Below, piece after piece: positions 40,501 through 55,500 of a stretch of 64,000 nucleotides of DNA. The DNA is taken from assembly GCA_963693285.1 (NCBI GenBank), contig OY848920.1, positions 2,989,135-3,053,134 of the forward strand, given 5' to 3'. The first letter of the stretch is position 1. Each line of letters begins with the position of its first letter. Under the pieces are notes generated by a model. That model searched no databases. It was given only the letters and a program-made list of their open reading frames with translations, and had not been told where the DNA came from. The translations under genes and the position numbers were made by a program. The stretch comes from Xestospongia muta (taxonomy: Eukaryota; Porifera; Demospongiae; Haplosclerida; Petrosiidae).

Positions 40501-43500
40501 AGGGTCATCTTTTAGGTTAATGATCCAGTTAATATTACATCTTGTTAGAAGACAACAGTGGGTACATTTGGCTAACATTTTAGCAATAAAAGCATTGCAA
40601 TGCACTATGACATTCCCAGGGTTAATATGACCTTCAATTGAAATACTAGGTTGAACTACTTTCTATTGCATAAAACCACAGATGTTTATCTCTCCTCTTA
40701 GCTCCTTTAGTGAGTATACTAAATAAAAGCAACAAGAGGATGGCATAATTATTTCTGAGCGAGGTCAACTGAAAGTTGATCAAGCCAATTCTATGACTTT
40801 GATTAGTTGCATTATGGACTCTCAAGATTTTTGATAAAATACTTCTTGGTGACTTTGACTTGGTGTTTTTGTTCCTATTACAAACATGCCTAATCAATAA
40901 GCATTTGCAGGTCACTAGCTATCTCTGTCAGAGGCTTTTGATACTTGGATAATGATCTTGCATTAACTAAGAAAGACAACAGCACTTTTGCTCTCTTTCC
41001 TCCTTAGACTTCAGGTTCCACCAAATAGAAGTGGAACATATTAGCCACAATAGTATAAATGACAATTAGAGTATATTTACCTACTGACAATCGCAAATTA
41101 TTAGCCAGTTCATGTGATTAATGTCTAATATGTTGTGCAAACTGGGTGTAGAGCATTAAAGCAGCTCATGTATTAACAGACTGATTTAATTTATAACTTT
41201 TTTAATTGTGTGTGTTAACTAAGAAAGCTTGTGTAATCCATATTAAAAATGGGCAATTTATCACATTGGTAACTAGAATGTCTACAAAGTCTCTATTTGT
41301 CCTCTCTACAGGATTAATCCCAAGAAAGAGTCATTCTCTACCTGTGAGGAGTGAGTGTCACTGTTCTTTCAAGCTTATGATGTAGCAGAGGACAAGAAAG
41401 TCCCTGTGTTTCTAAACATACTTGGTTCTAAAAACTGTGCTCTCTCATGACTACATTTAGTGACTGGATTAAAGTTTGCTGTGCATTAAGTGATGGAAAA
41501 GTTAAGTTGTTACTAGAGAGAGATAAAAAAGTCTTCACAAACAAGTTGGGCACAATGACTCAACACATGGCTAAACTGCACTTGAAGGGAACCCCAAACC
41601 AAAGTATTGCTGGTATTACGTGTCTGTTTGAAAAGAATTTTGGTCGAACCTCCAGAGAATTTGATGGTCTTAACCAGACCTCATTGGGGTATGGTAATAT
41701 AATAACTGTCTACTTCATTAAGTGCCTTTACTTACACATCTGTAAAGCCTTGTTGGACGCAGAACATCTGGAAGTTGTTCTGATCAAAGAAATTGCCTTT
41801 CGTTTGTTCTGGTGGATTGAAAACAAGTGGCACTCGGCTAAGTTCGAGATAATGCGTACCACAAATGCCAGAGGTAGCCATTTTTTGAAAAATATTTAAA
41901 TCATATCTGATTTCTGTTCTTCCCAGGCTATTGAGTGGCGGTACATTTCAGAGAGAGCACCTCATTTTGGAGGTCTCTGGGAGGCCACAGTTAAGAGCCT
42001 AAAGACACTTCTGAGAAAGGTCATTGGAGAAACCAAACTGACATTAGAAGAATTGACAATAATACTAGCGCAGATTGAATCCTGTCTTAACAGTCGACCT
42101 CCAACCCCAATACCAGCTGAGGGTGATAGAGTAGAAGCTCTTACACCTGGTCACTTTCTTGTTGGTCAACCATTGGAAGAGGTATCAGATCATGTTGATT
42201 TGTATCGATCATTATCAACTCTACGTCATTAGCATTTGTGCCAACGCCTGATGCAACATTTTTAGCAGAGGTGGTCCAATGAGTATGTTGTTTCTCTACA
42301 CTGTTACAATAAATGGAGATACCCAATGAGAAGTGCTCATGTTGGGGACATATTCATGGTTCAAGATGATGCCTTAGTCCCTTATAAATGGCCACTTGGA
42401 AAAGTGATTGAAGTCCACAAGAGTAAGGATGATTTTGTCCGAGTCGTGACTGTAAAGATGAAATCGGGTATCTACAGACAACCAATCACCAAGACAGCCA
42501 TGTTACTCCAGAATGAAAAGGACAACTAACTGTATAAGTAAGTCTATTCATTATTAATTGTTTGTAAGACTGCCTGGTCTTAGCCCGCGGTATGGACATG
42601 TTTAAGTTAATTAATTCTGACCGAACACATTGCCAATTGAGACAGTGGAAGAGAACTGAAATTGAATCAACTAATGATGATGGCTAGTTATTATGACAGC
42701 ACACTAAGTTGCAGGAGTTTGGCGTGTCTCTGTAAGAGTGCTGTGTAGGGCTTTGGGGTGCTTCTTTGTCTAACTTGACTAATGATGTAACAACCTTGTT
42801 GACATCACCATTTGTCATAGAGTTAATAATGTTAAGTTTGGTTTAGGGTTTAGGTGATATCATCATAAGTGATCACCACAACTGAAACGCTTCTGTTATT
42901 TTTCAGGCATAGTCAGTGATAAACGTCAGGAATGGACAAGTACAGGTCAGGCTCAACAACCAGCTATCAACGAAGTGAAGCATTATTTTCAAAAATTGCC
43001 TCAAGGAGATGACTCTGATGATCCACTTGATTTTTGGATTGAATCAGAAAAACATTACCCCAAGTTAGCTCTAGTTGCAATGGACTTGCTATACATTCCA
43101 GCATCAACCACTCCTGTAGAACGCGTTTTCTTAACAGCAGGTTATGCTTACAGTGGACGGTGTAACAGACATACAGACGCAAACATGGAAAGAGAAGTTA
43201 TGTTTTCAAAAAAACAAGCAATATATTGATGGTTAGAATACTTGTGTAAGCTATATTTAAAACAAATATAGACCTAATTTTAACTATAACTAATTTTTGT
43301 TTAATTTTAGTAACTTTATTGAAACTAAAACTAAAACTCCTACCAGTAGGCTAACTTTATTATAACTATAGCTAATATGAAAATATGTAACTAAAACAAT
43401 ACTAGTTACTAGAGCAACTGATATATAACATTCTAAGATTGCTTTTCATTGCACAACAGGACTTGATGACTCCACCCACACAGAAATACACAGTATTTGG

Positions 43501-46500
43501 AATAACATACTTGTCACATAACCTGTTAACACAGACTCTTTATATTCTAAATGTACAATCTAAATGTATACTGTGCTTGTTCCTGTGAAAATATTGTATT
43601 CTATTCCTTATAATTTATGTTGTTTACTTCATTGTACTTACAGTTTAAACATATATTGAAAAGGAATCTCACCAATTACATTAAAATCTTGATTGTTTTA
43701 AGGACTTCTGTTTATATAGTGTTAGAGTCATGACAACAAGTTGTTCAATGTATTTATTTATGATATTACATTGATGCATTATGCTAAGCCTGTGTGTGGG
43801 CTGTCATTACAGAATAGAATATTATTAAATAAATAATAAAAATCTATTAGGCTGTAACTTTGTGATTTCACTAATCCATTATTAGACAGATGTTAACTGG
43901 ACATTAAAAGTGATGACTCTTTGCTACTATCACTCATGAAAAGGATTTGTTACATATAATACAAAAGATTTCCATATTTCCTGAATCAATGAGTAGTCCT
44001 GTGTATTAAATTGGAATTTATTCCAGACCACACTATTAGTCCTCGTAAGTGAGGTTTCCATTATTCATAAGTCCAACATTCAACTGCACTGATACTGATA
44101 GAATTACATGTACTTAATATGACATTTGTCACATTATTTGGCAAAAATATACATGTTGTGTTAAAAATTTTGAATGAACTCTTATGTATACCTGTTCAGT
44201 CATTTTTTGTATGAGGTTTACCAAATTTCATATCCAAGTACTGTTATGATTGTTCGTCCTACATACCAAGTATGGTATGCATGCAATACAAATGCATGTA
44301 TGTAACCATTTGTTTGCACTTTTTAGGAAAAACATGAGTATGTCCCCAAATTAGGTCACATTTAAGTTATTCTTCCAAATTTCTATGATTGATTTATAAT
44401 TATAATGTTTGCTATAGTTAGTGATTACTATTTTACTTAATTATTAAAGTACATCATAAAAGAGAGTAGTCTATTGTATAATGTATATTACACAAGTGTT
44501 GTTGTCTTCATGTAGATATTATGCAACAATTTTATATCAAATATTATGAATAACTTAACTTTGTACCAAATTTTAATCATTATATGAGATACTAATTAGT
44601 CTAAATTACAATATTAAAGACTAACCTGATCTTGTACGTGTATATTGGACTTATTTGCAACTAGCATTTCTGCAATTTCAGCATTAGGTGCATGGTGTAA
44701 TGCTGTTGACCCAATCTGAAAAAGAAGAAATATAAAGTTAATACTAGATAACTAACAGTATACTATACATTGTACATTAACAAGTACTATTAGAACATGT
44801 GGTCAATATCCGTGGAGGTTCATGTGATTCATTTCCTCTTTTAAAACCATTATTAGTAGTTCATATCAATGTCATGTCAATGTAGTACATTCAACAAACA
44901 CTGTGTCATGAGCATTGTTGTGGTTATTAGAATTGGTAATTGGAATTAGCTGTAATTACTACACCATTCATAAAAATTGTAATTGTAATTTCAATTGTAT
45001 ATTTGTAATTGAGAAGTAGTTGGATGGCTAAGCTACTATACAATAAATCTAGTCTAGTAAAGGAGGGTCGTGCATCACGTGATGGACACATGACCATAAT
45101 TATTATGGCAAAGAAAGGTGAGAAGTCTGCTATTTTTGAGCACTACTGTGAAATCTCAAGGGTTGATGAATTTGTAGAAGGATAGTGCCAAGTCTGTAAG
45201 ACAAATATGTGATGGGTTCTTTTCTGAAACAATCTCTTATAACAAAGGAGAGATTATTTGTACAGAAATTACAACCATGTCTACACGAGTACCTTATGGG
45301 TTATTCTCCTAAAACATACAACAATAAATTATATAAGCTGTTTAAAATAATAATCTGTTACTATGTTGTTTAAAGTTGTGAATTTCTCAATGGTTATTGG
45401 ATGGTAAATAAAGCTGTCATGTGGACATTCAGCCACCTGAGTTGACATCTATTACAATTAGAAACATTCTTCCCAATAAAAAGCTGCATAATCAATCAAT
45501 ATGGATGCAGGACCATGACGGTTGAGGCTCTTCCAAGGGTGTAGAAGAGCAATAAGAGGATAGTTTATATGCAGCTCACAAACTTGGCACAGCTTAATTT
45601 TTTTCTCCGAATCTGAGTCCATGCCTTGCCACCAAAAATAATTACAGGCTTAATTTTGGACATACCAGGGTGTGTATCTTGTAGCTTATTAATGAGGGAA
45701 TTATGAGCTTTAGGAGAGACAATGAGACAAAGATACAAGCTTAAGTTTGGACATACCAGTGTGTGTATCATGTAACGCATTCGTGAAGGAATTATGAAAG
45801 TCATTCATGAGGGAATCATGAGCTTTAGGAGAGACAATGATGTGAAACTTATAAGGAGACAGCCATCTTTCAAGCATAGATAGGGGTACTAGGTCTTTGT
45901 GTATACCTGAGAGAGGTCAACCACAACAAACACAATACTTCAAGGATATGATTTAATATGACCAGTGGTGACAGGCCAGGTTTCAAAATGGTTCATGAGA
46001 GAGGTCAACCATGATAAACACAATACTTAACTTAAGATGGAACGTGACAAGAGACGCCAGGTAAAGTTTCATAGCGGTCCAATACTAATAATAATACTCT
46101 GACATCTGGCAGACAAAGAGTTACAGTTCCTGGAAGGATTTTGTTTCCAAAGATTCCATTGACTTGGATGTCTTTTCTGTACCAAAATACAAAGGATTTT
46201 GTATGAATGGGAGAAGCTTGGTAGATTCAGTTCAGTTAAGTTCCTTAGGACGGAAACTTCCAGATGTCTTATACTTCTCTGGGGTGAGTAGAGCCTTTTG
46301 CATCATTTAATAATGTCCCAAATATTCCAATTGAGGAGACATTTTTACAAATCACTACCTTGTAATCTCTTCATTACCTCTTCTAAATTATTAATATCAT
46401 CAGCATCAGAAATTCCAGTTACTATGATGTCATTCAGATAGATGGTGACATGCTTTAAACCTTGAAGTAAATTGTCAATAGTTTGTTGGAATTTAGAACG

Positions 46501-49500
46501 TCAATGATGAGACCTTGAATTGTATTGTATTTCATAGTGCTTTGGAATATAGAAGGTGCTGATGAAACTCCAAATGGAATTGTATTATATTGAAACAAAT
46601 CTCCATGATACTCATAGTAGTATACTCCTTTAATTTCTCATCTAATAGCAGCTATTGGTATGCACGAGCCATATCTAATTTGGTGACAGCTTTCCACCTG
46701 ATAGAATGCAAATAGATAAGGTCAACTTTGTCAATAGACATCGTTACATTCAAAGATTTTTTAGCCAACAAACGAGGCAGTCTCTTAACATCTCATTAAG
46801 TATCCAAAGTCACAAAATTTTATAAGCTGCCTTACTGATATAACAAATGTAGAGATTGACTCTCCCTGTTGACAAACATGTGTATTAAACTGTCACAATC
46901 TGCCTCACAACGCTAGCTAATTAAACCCTGTTTGGGTTAAATAATCTTGATTTAAATAATAAATTAATAATATCGTCTAGACTGACTGACTCGGAATGAA
47001 TTTGAACGGGTTTAAATAGTGAACTTAGCGGTCTCATGATTAAAACGATATGATTGGTTAATGTAGTGTGAGAAAATAAAATACAATAAATATGATTGGT
47101 CCTTTAAACAATGAATCTGATTGGTCCATTTTTTTATTGATCGTCTTTAATTTGATCCGCTAGCTCATTTCTGTCATATTTCCTCCCTCCTTCTTTTGTC
47201 GAAGTGCATGTATCTCCAATTCCAATCAGGACAAACCATCAGCATTTGCATTCCCTTGTCCTTTTCTGTGCTTTACTATAAATTGATAGGGCTGAAGAGC
47301 CAGGCTCTACCTCATCAGTCGGGAGTTTCCTTCTTTAAACTTCTGTAGCCACTGGAGTGCTCAATGGTCAGTCTGTATTATAAAGGGCTTTTCAATCAAG
47401 TACACTGAAAAGGCTTGTACTCGTAGTTTTATCACAAGATTCTTTGTTCATCACCACATACTTTCGTTCTCTGTCCAGCAGTTTCTTACTGAAGTACACA
47501 ATGGGTTAGTTTTTTCCTAATGGGTCTCTTTGACTCAGTATCGCTCCAACTCCAACATCTGATGCATCTGTCTGCACAAAGAATGTTAGATTAGGATCTG
47601 GGTTCAACATAACAGCTGATGAAGTGAGTATAGTTTTCAGTTTCTGAAATGCCATTTCTGCTGCAATACTCTACTCTATAGTCTCCAGTAGTTTTTTCTT
47701 TGTAAGGTTAGTTAGTGGCTCAGCTATTTGGTTGAAATCTCTTATTAATCTCCTATAATATCCAGTCATTCCCAAGAATGCTGGAACTTCCTGTTTTGTT
47801 TTGTTGTTGGTCGCTTTAATTGTTCTATGGCCATGATTTACTCTCTTCAGGTCTGACACCTCCTCGACCAATAAGATGTTCAAGATAAGTGCATTATGCT
47901 GCTCTGAATTTGCACTTCTTTAGTTTCAGAGTTAATCCAGTGTCTTGTAATCTTTCCAGTACTTGCTGTAAGTGAACTATATGTTCTTTCCAAGTTAAGC
48001 TATAAATCACAATGTCATCTACATACACACCGACAAAGTCATTAAGTCCTCTTAGGGTTTGGTCCATCATTCGTTGAAAAGAGCCAAAAGGCATCACGGT
48101 GAACTGAAATAATCCTAAAGAGCTCCTGAATGCAGTCTTCTCACAATCCTGTTTGTCCATCGGTATATGCCAGTACCCTTTCCTAGATCTAGAGTAGATA
48201 TAGACTTTGCATTCCCTATGGCATCTAACATCTCGTCTATTCTTGCCATTTTTAATGTCTACAGCCTCCGTATCCTCTCTTGCTTTCCAAGTTTGTATAT
48301 CTGGATCCTTTTGCTGTTTGTCAATGAGCTGTCTTAGAGTAGCACTGAATCAAGTTCTTCTTTGACATTCTTCCTTATTGGTCTCAGTTTCATCAGCTTT
48401 CCGAGCTTCCTCCACCAGACTCTCCATATCAATTTCAGATTCCTCAGCTCTTTGGCTTTCTTCCATCATTTCTGATGATAGTGACTCAGTTCATTTTCTT
48501 CAGAAGTCCTCTCAATGCTGCAGCTGGATTTCGATACTTCAGTATCCCAACCTTCTTCCCTTGATCTCGACAACAGCGACTCCTAATTCTTTTTAGCTTA
48601 AGATCTGGTCACTACAGCTCCAGCAAATTCTCAATTCACTATCTCCCACATCGCCTTTCTCACCTGTCGTGGAAAGGTGTCTAATAATAGTACAAAAATT
48701 GGCGCATTTCTTCCTAACAAAACATCCTCTGGTACAACCTCTGACACAGCCACTTATTGATTGAACTTTTGGTCCTCTTGTAACTGAATTGTCACTTGAG
48801 CTATTGGGTATAGTCTGGTGGTTCCTCCAGAGTCTGTAATTGTTACAGCATCTCTAGTATAGTCCTTCTCAGACACCATCCTTTGGTGTACAATAGTGGT
48901 AGATGCTCCAGTGTCCAATACTATTCTGTCAATAGGGATTCCATTCACAGTACCCTTCCTTAACTGGTCTCTGTACAACATCTCTTGTCCGAATGATTTT
49001 TTTAGAATAATTTTTGGAAATGCGTCCGATCTGACTTCTTTTGTAACAAGTGATTCCCTGTTTTGACTTTGTTTGATCATCCACCTTCCTTTGAGTAGTT
49101 TTTGTTTCATACCTTGGCTTCTACCTTGAACCAGTAGTTCTCTTTGGACTACCAAACTGAGTTTTCATAAAGAAGGTTGAGAGATTCGTCCATGCTCCTC
49201 CAATCTCTCTGACGTAATGTACCTTTACATTAGTTCGGCTATGTGAGTTGCACCACGAATTTCCTCTTGCATAATCCACGGCCTCATTGTAACAGGTATC
49301 CCTTCAATCATCTGCTCCATCACTACTTTCTCCTTTACTTGTTCCATTCCTTCCTCAGGTGTTAGCCAGCTTTCAGCAGCTTTGTTGCTTGCACTGTATA
49401 TTCCTCAGGTGTCATACCTTTAGACCATTTGTTACTCCTAAATCTTCATCTACATCCTTCAGTAGTAATATCAAATCTTGTTTTTAGCACCGTCTTAACT

Positions 49501-52500
49501 GTTTCATAAATCTTCTTTGTATGTAAGTCCAGCACATACCCAGTCTTGCTTAGGAACTTGATTTAATCTCATGATTCTTTCAAAAGTCTCCAGAAAGCTT
49601 TCAATATCTTCTCCTTCTTGGTAATAGCTATCTCAATCTTTGGCCTAAGTTTGATCTGTTGTTGTTCTAACAACGTCTGTTGCCATAGCATCACTTAAGT
49701 CATCATAGACTAGTTCCTCCAATCTTGAGTTTTGCTTTGTTCTTTCTCCTCTTGTTAGCGATATCCTCACTATCTGATACAGCTAATTGGTCTGAGTGAT
49801 CTTCTCGAGGTCTTGCTTGTAGGTTTGGTCTTCTTGTAGATCACTGAGTGTTGTAGTCTGTACCGTACTCACACATCTACTTGGAAGTCCGCTTTTATCT
49901 TCAATTTATGCGTACCCTATCCCAGCCACTAAAATGTCACGATACACCTCGCAACGCTAGCTAATTAACCCCATTTGGGTTAAATAATCTTGATTTAAAT
50001 AATAAATTAATAATATCGTCTAGACTGACTGACTCGGATGAATTTGAACAGGTTTAAACAGTGAACTTAGCGGTCTTATGATTAAAACAATATGATTGGT
50101 TAATGTAGCGTGAGAAAATAAAATACAATAAATATGATTGGTCCTTTAAACAATGAATCTGACTGGTCCATTTTTTTATTGATCATCTTTAATTTGATCT
50201 GCTAACTCATTCCTGTCATATAAACAAATCTTTCTATTTTAATTGACATTTTTGGGTGAAAGTGCCCTTGCACTCAACTAATGATCTCTTTGTTAGACAG
50301 AGCTTGAAGAGGATCTGGAGCCATTATGCTACAGATGAACTTATACATGTTTGCATCACAAGAACTGAGGAGAATGAACCTTTTTTATTTGGTTTAGAAT
50401 GTCATTAGCAGATTAGTACAATTCTAGTCTTCCATATACAAACTGCAATCATCTTGGAAGGTTAGCCACATTACCGACTTAGCCTCATCCCCTTGTAGTT
50501 TTGTGAAAAGGGATCAATCAACAAAGAGAAAGAATAACAAGAGTTCTTATATTTCATATCAATAAACAAAGACCAATGAAACAAGTGAGTAAAGAGCCTT
50601 TATACTACATACAACAACTGACACTATAGTAACAATGAAGCGTAACAAGGACAGATGAATTAAATATAAACAATGAAAACAGACAACAAAGAAACAGACT
50701 AGGAGCCAATTGTCCAATATGGTACATGAATACAGAATTATTGTACAAGTCACATGACATAATACATTATACAAAATATCTTATTCCTCATAGAGATGTA
50801 ATAATATCACTAACTTTTTGGAGTACTATAAACAGTGTTACATGGCATATAACATTTAAACAGCTCAGATGTATACGATGTATACATATACATGCAAACT
50901 GTAAGCATAATATTCATTTCACTATTACTGTTACTTTATATGAATACTCACCATATCGATTGAATTAGGTTTACTATGATTTTGTAATAGGAACAATACC
51001 ACATCAGCATGTCCATTTCTAGATGCAGCAATCAGTGGTGTCTCTTGAAGCTATATAACAGTAGATGACAATGTTTATTTTTAACAAATGATACATTAAA
51101 GAAAGAAAATAATGTTATAATCAGGTAATGAATAAATAGTTAGTGTTATTACAAATGTATACTTCACATTACATATCTTATGATCAACTTACAAGGTATG
51201 GACATTTAAAATATCTTTGCTATAATATAACAAAAATACTAATCCAAACAAAGGGGGCATTTTGCGCATACAAATAATTTAGAGTTATTGTGCTTGTTAA
51301 AAAGAGTAGTCCTTCCTCTGTATTTAGACGTTTTTTTGAATCAAAATCTGACTCTAGTCTCGAGTAACCAACCCCTCTCCCTGTGGGAAGGGAGGGTATG
51401 GTCAACTGTAAGTATAGCTCTTGTTCAGAGAACTACCAGAAACCTGGTATTCGATAATTAACGCAGATTTTAAAAATGCTGACAAACTCATCTGAAGCAC
51501 AATGACAGATACGTGTAGCAGTCTCTCAAGCTTTTCACAACTTTCCAGTGCAAATGAGTTCAGCAGGTTGTTTTGTTCTGTCCTATGCAAAGCTCTATGA
51601 AGTATTTATAAATGTTTTAACACAATATGCCTTATAATGTAAGTTGATCCCCTTGCTGACTTATTTGCGTTACAAGTGCATCACCTCAGGGAATGCTTAA
51701 TTAAAAAATCCATAAAAACATTTTTTTAATTTTTTCGTGTACTTCTATTAATGCAGCTCACGTGATTGAGTACATTTTTGCTGAGACATGTCTTTTGGGA
51801 TCTTTTTAATTGTCTTATTGATGTGACAATGTCAACAATTTTACTAAAGAAATTCTTAACACATTGTGTTTATCAAAATGTTAGGGAAATTATTTTACAA
51901 TACAGTATGAATATAAACATAGGTGTAATAAGAAAAAAATGTATAATGCAGAAGTTAAAGCACTTTGTGTGACAAGGAAGGTGAGATATTTACTCGTAGC
52001 ATGTATATACGAGAGAGAGAGAGAGATGTTGTAGTTTTTGACTTATACCAATGATGTTGATGTAGTAAAGTAAAAAAAAAAGATTTTAAAGTCAATGTAG
52101 CAAGAAAAGAAGTGATGATTATTGGTGTAAGCATGAAATCACAGTAGTGAGAGAAAGAAAGAGAGTTCTTATTTTACAATTTGGCAGAAACGATTTTTGT
52201 GTCCAGGTTGTCCACATATGCCACAAATACATTTATGTGGAATTAGTTCTTCAGCAGTTGATTCATCATTCTCTTGATGTACTACTGGTTCTGGAGATGG
52301 GCAGGGTGTTGATGGCTGTGAAACCAACAGGAGAGGACATGTGATAACTTTGCTGGTATCTGGACAATACTTTCTTATCTTGTCAAAAAGTTACCATTGT
52401 TTCCTTGGCGTGAGACCACGTGGCATTATAATTGATGACAGATGACCTGAATCTGTAACTTTGGAGGAGTTACGAATAACCTTCAATTTTATTATAGGTT

Positions 52501-55500
52501 CATCCTCAGATTCTTTTACCTGTAACTCGTCATGGTTTGTACTTGAGATCATGAAGCGATGAAACTTATTTATGATGTAATACACTTAAATAAAGATGCT
52601 AGAAACCCTGTTCTATCACAAGTTGGAACTAATGATATCACCTTTCTCATGACTGATTAATTGTGCAGAGTTAACGGTAGCTGTTAAATAAGCCATCTAC
52701 TGTAAATAGATCTTTCGTTATAGTGCTAGTTTCTTTAGAACTTTTAGATAACATTGCCTCTTTTCTTACAAGGTTTACATGTAATCTGGCCTTTTCTAAA
52801 TCTTTAAGGAACCATGTAAGTTAACTGTAATATTATTACTCCCTACATCTGACTGATTTGCCAGTCATGTATTTATGCTTCTTACAATAGCAGTGCTATT
52901 TTTTGACATTGCCAACACAGATCTGTCACTGCTTTTGTGATCACGATATGCAGAACATATCATTGTAACATGCTGTAAAAGGTTGTCTCAGAGGCAAATC
53001 TGAATGTTGATGTTCCATTTGCCTTGACGTATTCAACTGCCTTTTTGATGTGCCAGATAGTAGCAGTTGTATATTGTATCTATTGTAACCTGTTATTCAA
53101 CCAGGTAATGAAATTGCATTGGTCTCAGAATAATTTTGTATGAATGTGATTGTTCACCTCACTTCCTCAGGAGCAAATACCTGGTGTGGTTCTCTTCCAA
53201 TGTTACCGTGTTTTCTAACAATAATTATTACAATTGTAGTTCTTTATTCAATAATGTATATTGTTTTAATTCCTCCTTTAGGTATGATTGCTTATAGCCT
53301 GTCATCTGCATTTGCCAATTCCATGTAAAGACATTAAGTTTTTTTTTACAAATCTGCAGAGTGCATCATGTATTACTATTATCATGTTCAGTTATACTTT
53401 GTTATACCTTGACTGTATTATGCATAAGGTATGTGTAGGCATGATCCTGATGTAAAGTTTCCCGCCCGTGTGGTAGCTAGAGCTCATCCATTATTAAAAG
53501 GTTCGTTTCTTGTTTCAATAATTCTGCTATATTGTTTCTTGTGGCACAATAGTGTGCCTCAGAAAACTGTTCAAAGATTTAGTTCAACATACACACCCCT
53601 TATTAAAAAACGTTTGGCATACAGTCTCCTCTTCAACATTGATAAGTCTCTGACTAACCCCTACTTCAGTTTCAGATTTATTAACTACAATTGTTGGAGT
53701 GGTGGCTCGTTCTGCAAATGAAAATTTAATTTTGTATTCCTTGAATTAATAGCACCTTCAGATTGATGGTCAAAGTGATCTTCAAACACATATGTCAAGT
53801 CATTCATCTTTCCATATCATCGACTTTTAAGTCCAATTCATTCTTATCTTCATTATACTCTGTTGTTATTAATAACCATAATAAGTAGTTCATAGCAGTT
53901 TCCTGTCTACGTGTGTGAAGTAATTACCACTTGATAATTTATCATCACTTTCGAAAAGGTAGACTTCAGTAAGCCTAGAAGGCCCTTGTTGTTATTTTGT
54001 AGCATTCTGCCACTGTTAAGCACCGAGCGATTACTTCTTCATTAGATTTGTTTACAAGTAATGCTTGCCATCACAAGGTCTGCATATACTGAATATGTAT
54101 ATTATTCGCAAAATGACTGATTTTCTCATAGTGGGTCACATGTATTTCTATATCAATACTTAGTGTTAGTTATATTATTTAACAGAACATGTCACTGCAA
54201 AATTGTCTGATGATAGTGGCTATAATTTTGGTACTAATAGTAATACTTTCTGATTATGTACTGAAATATCAATGAAAATTTTATTATCTGTCACCATGTT
54301 TAAAATTAAAAGCAAATGAAACTTTGTTCATTTGTATGTCTAGCACTCTATGCTGGGTCTACTGATAGATCTGTACTTAAAAAATCAAAACAACCATGAT
54401 CATCTAACTGTCTAATAGTTGATGACACTTTAGCTGTTACAAAGACATATGTGACCTGATTTGCAAAAAGGGACAAGTGTCAAAATATTTGTGACCTGAT
54501 TTGCAAAAAGGGACCACTTTTGTCAAAATATTAAATAATATAATATTCAATTTTTGTGTATTTTATAAATTATTTATTTTGTTGTTATCTTTAGTATTGT
54601 TTGTCCAGGCAAAAAAGTCCATTATTTCCTTTATCAATTAATATATCTCTAACTAAGAGACTTGAAACATTATTTAATGTACAACTATATACCGTAGATT
54701 GGGAATCATTGGTGTTACAAAAGTTTATTTAAAAATTAATTGTTGAAAAAATTTGCACCTAAGAGGCATGCACGAAAATTTATTAAGCAATTGTCTGTGG
54801 TTGTTTGGAGGATAATAGAGAATCTTTTGGATCTGGCAGTCTATCTGTACGTAGGTTTCAGATATCTCAAAAGAGCCATCTCAGTTATCTACACTATCTA
54901 CACTTTCGACACAATCATGATGTAACATATGTATTACATACTGTAAATATTCTTACAGTAAATATTTCAATGTATAATAGTCTTACTGTTTTTAGTTTGA
55001 TATATCAATCAATTTTCAAACTTTCAGACAATGAAACTTTCCTGACCTATGGTAGTTAGTCTGTGGATATCTTAACATTACATGTTTGCTAGTAAACATG
55101 AAGTATACAATATACTGGTTTAACCTCTGAATATAAAAGGTCACTGTCACTACTAAAATTACAAACATTCATTGTTAAATATTCTTAATCAAATAGTTAG
55201 TAGGTTATGAATATTGTTATCATGGAAAGTGTGAGCAAGCAAATAGATTTGCAGTGCACTGCTGAAATATAATACCGCAAAATTAAATTTATCAGATGAT
55301 TTCTTTTGCCTATTGCCATACCCTTAATTAAAATCCTGGAGGGAAACATTTTGGCAAACAAAGAACATTTTATCGAACTCATCAATTCCTACATGTTACC
55401 ACAATACTGATTAAGATGATACGAGGATTTGTGTTAAGTAGACACATGAATGTTGTAAGCAGTCAGAAATATTTGATGCTATAGACAGTAATGATATAAG

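Larger units (their letters stand above)
46891..50220 (-). mobile_element. Ty3/Gypsy element with both LTRs, internally deleted
   Basis: 3330 bp bounded by direct repeats of 288 and 286 bp and flanked on both sides by TAAAC (46886-46890 and 50221-50225), a 5-bp target-site duplication. In element orientation (minus) the domains run gag remnant, protease, RT, RNase H. A polypurine tract AAAAGAAGGAGGGAGGAAA abuts the 3' LTR, and TTTTAGTGGCTGGGATAGGG follows the 5' LTR as a plausible primer-binding site. Integrase is absent: RNase H sequence ends close to the polypurine tract. The LTRs differ at around ten positions, so insertion is not very recent. Confidence 0.88.
45390..50420 (-). mobile_element. 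Old Ty3/Gypsy relic interrupted by a younger element
   Basis: On the minus strand, gag sequence at about 50400-50226 ([29 protein letters not shown]) stops at the insertion and resumes below 46890 ([20 protein letters not shown]). It is followed by reverse transcriptase ([46 protein letters not shown]) and then, near 45830-45390, integrase-linker sequence ([20 protein letters not shown]) partly duplicated at 45720-45850. Part of gag, the protease and parts of pol are missing. Stops throughout. Confidence 0.72.

Noticed and set aside
51220..51590. Two adjacent 61-62 codon minus frames in a gene B intron
   Set aside because: No ankyrin pattern, no matching phase with neighbouring exons, no domain recognised.
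53140..53721. Plus-strand frames with hydrophobic stretches that could pass as membrane segments
   Set aside because: They overlap the minus-strand zinc-knuckle relic, which has better motif support; hydrophobicity follows from AT-rich DNA.
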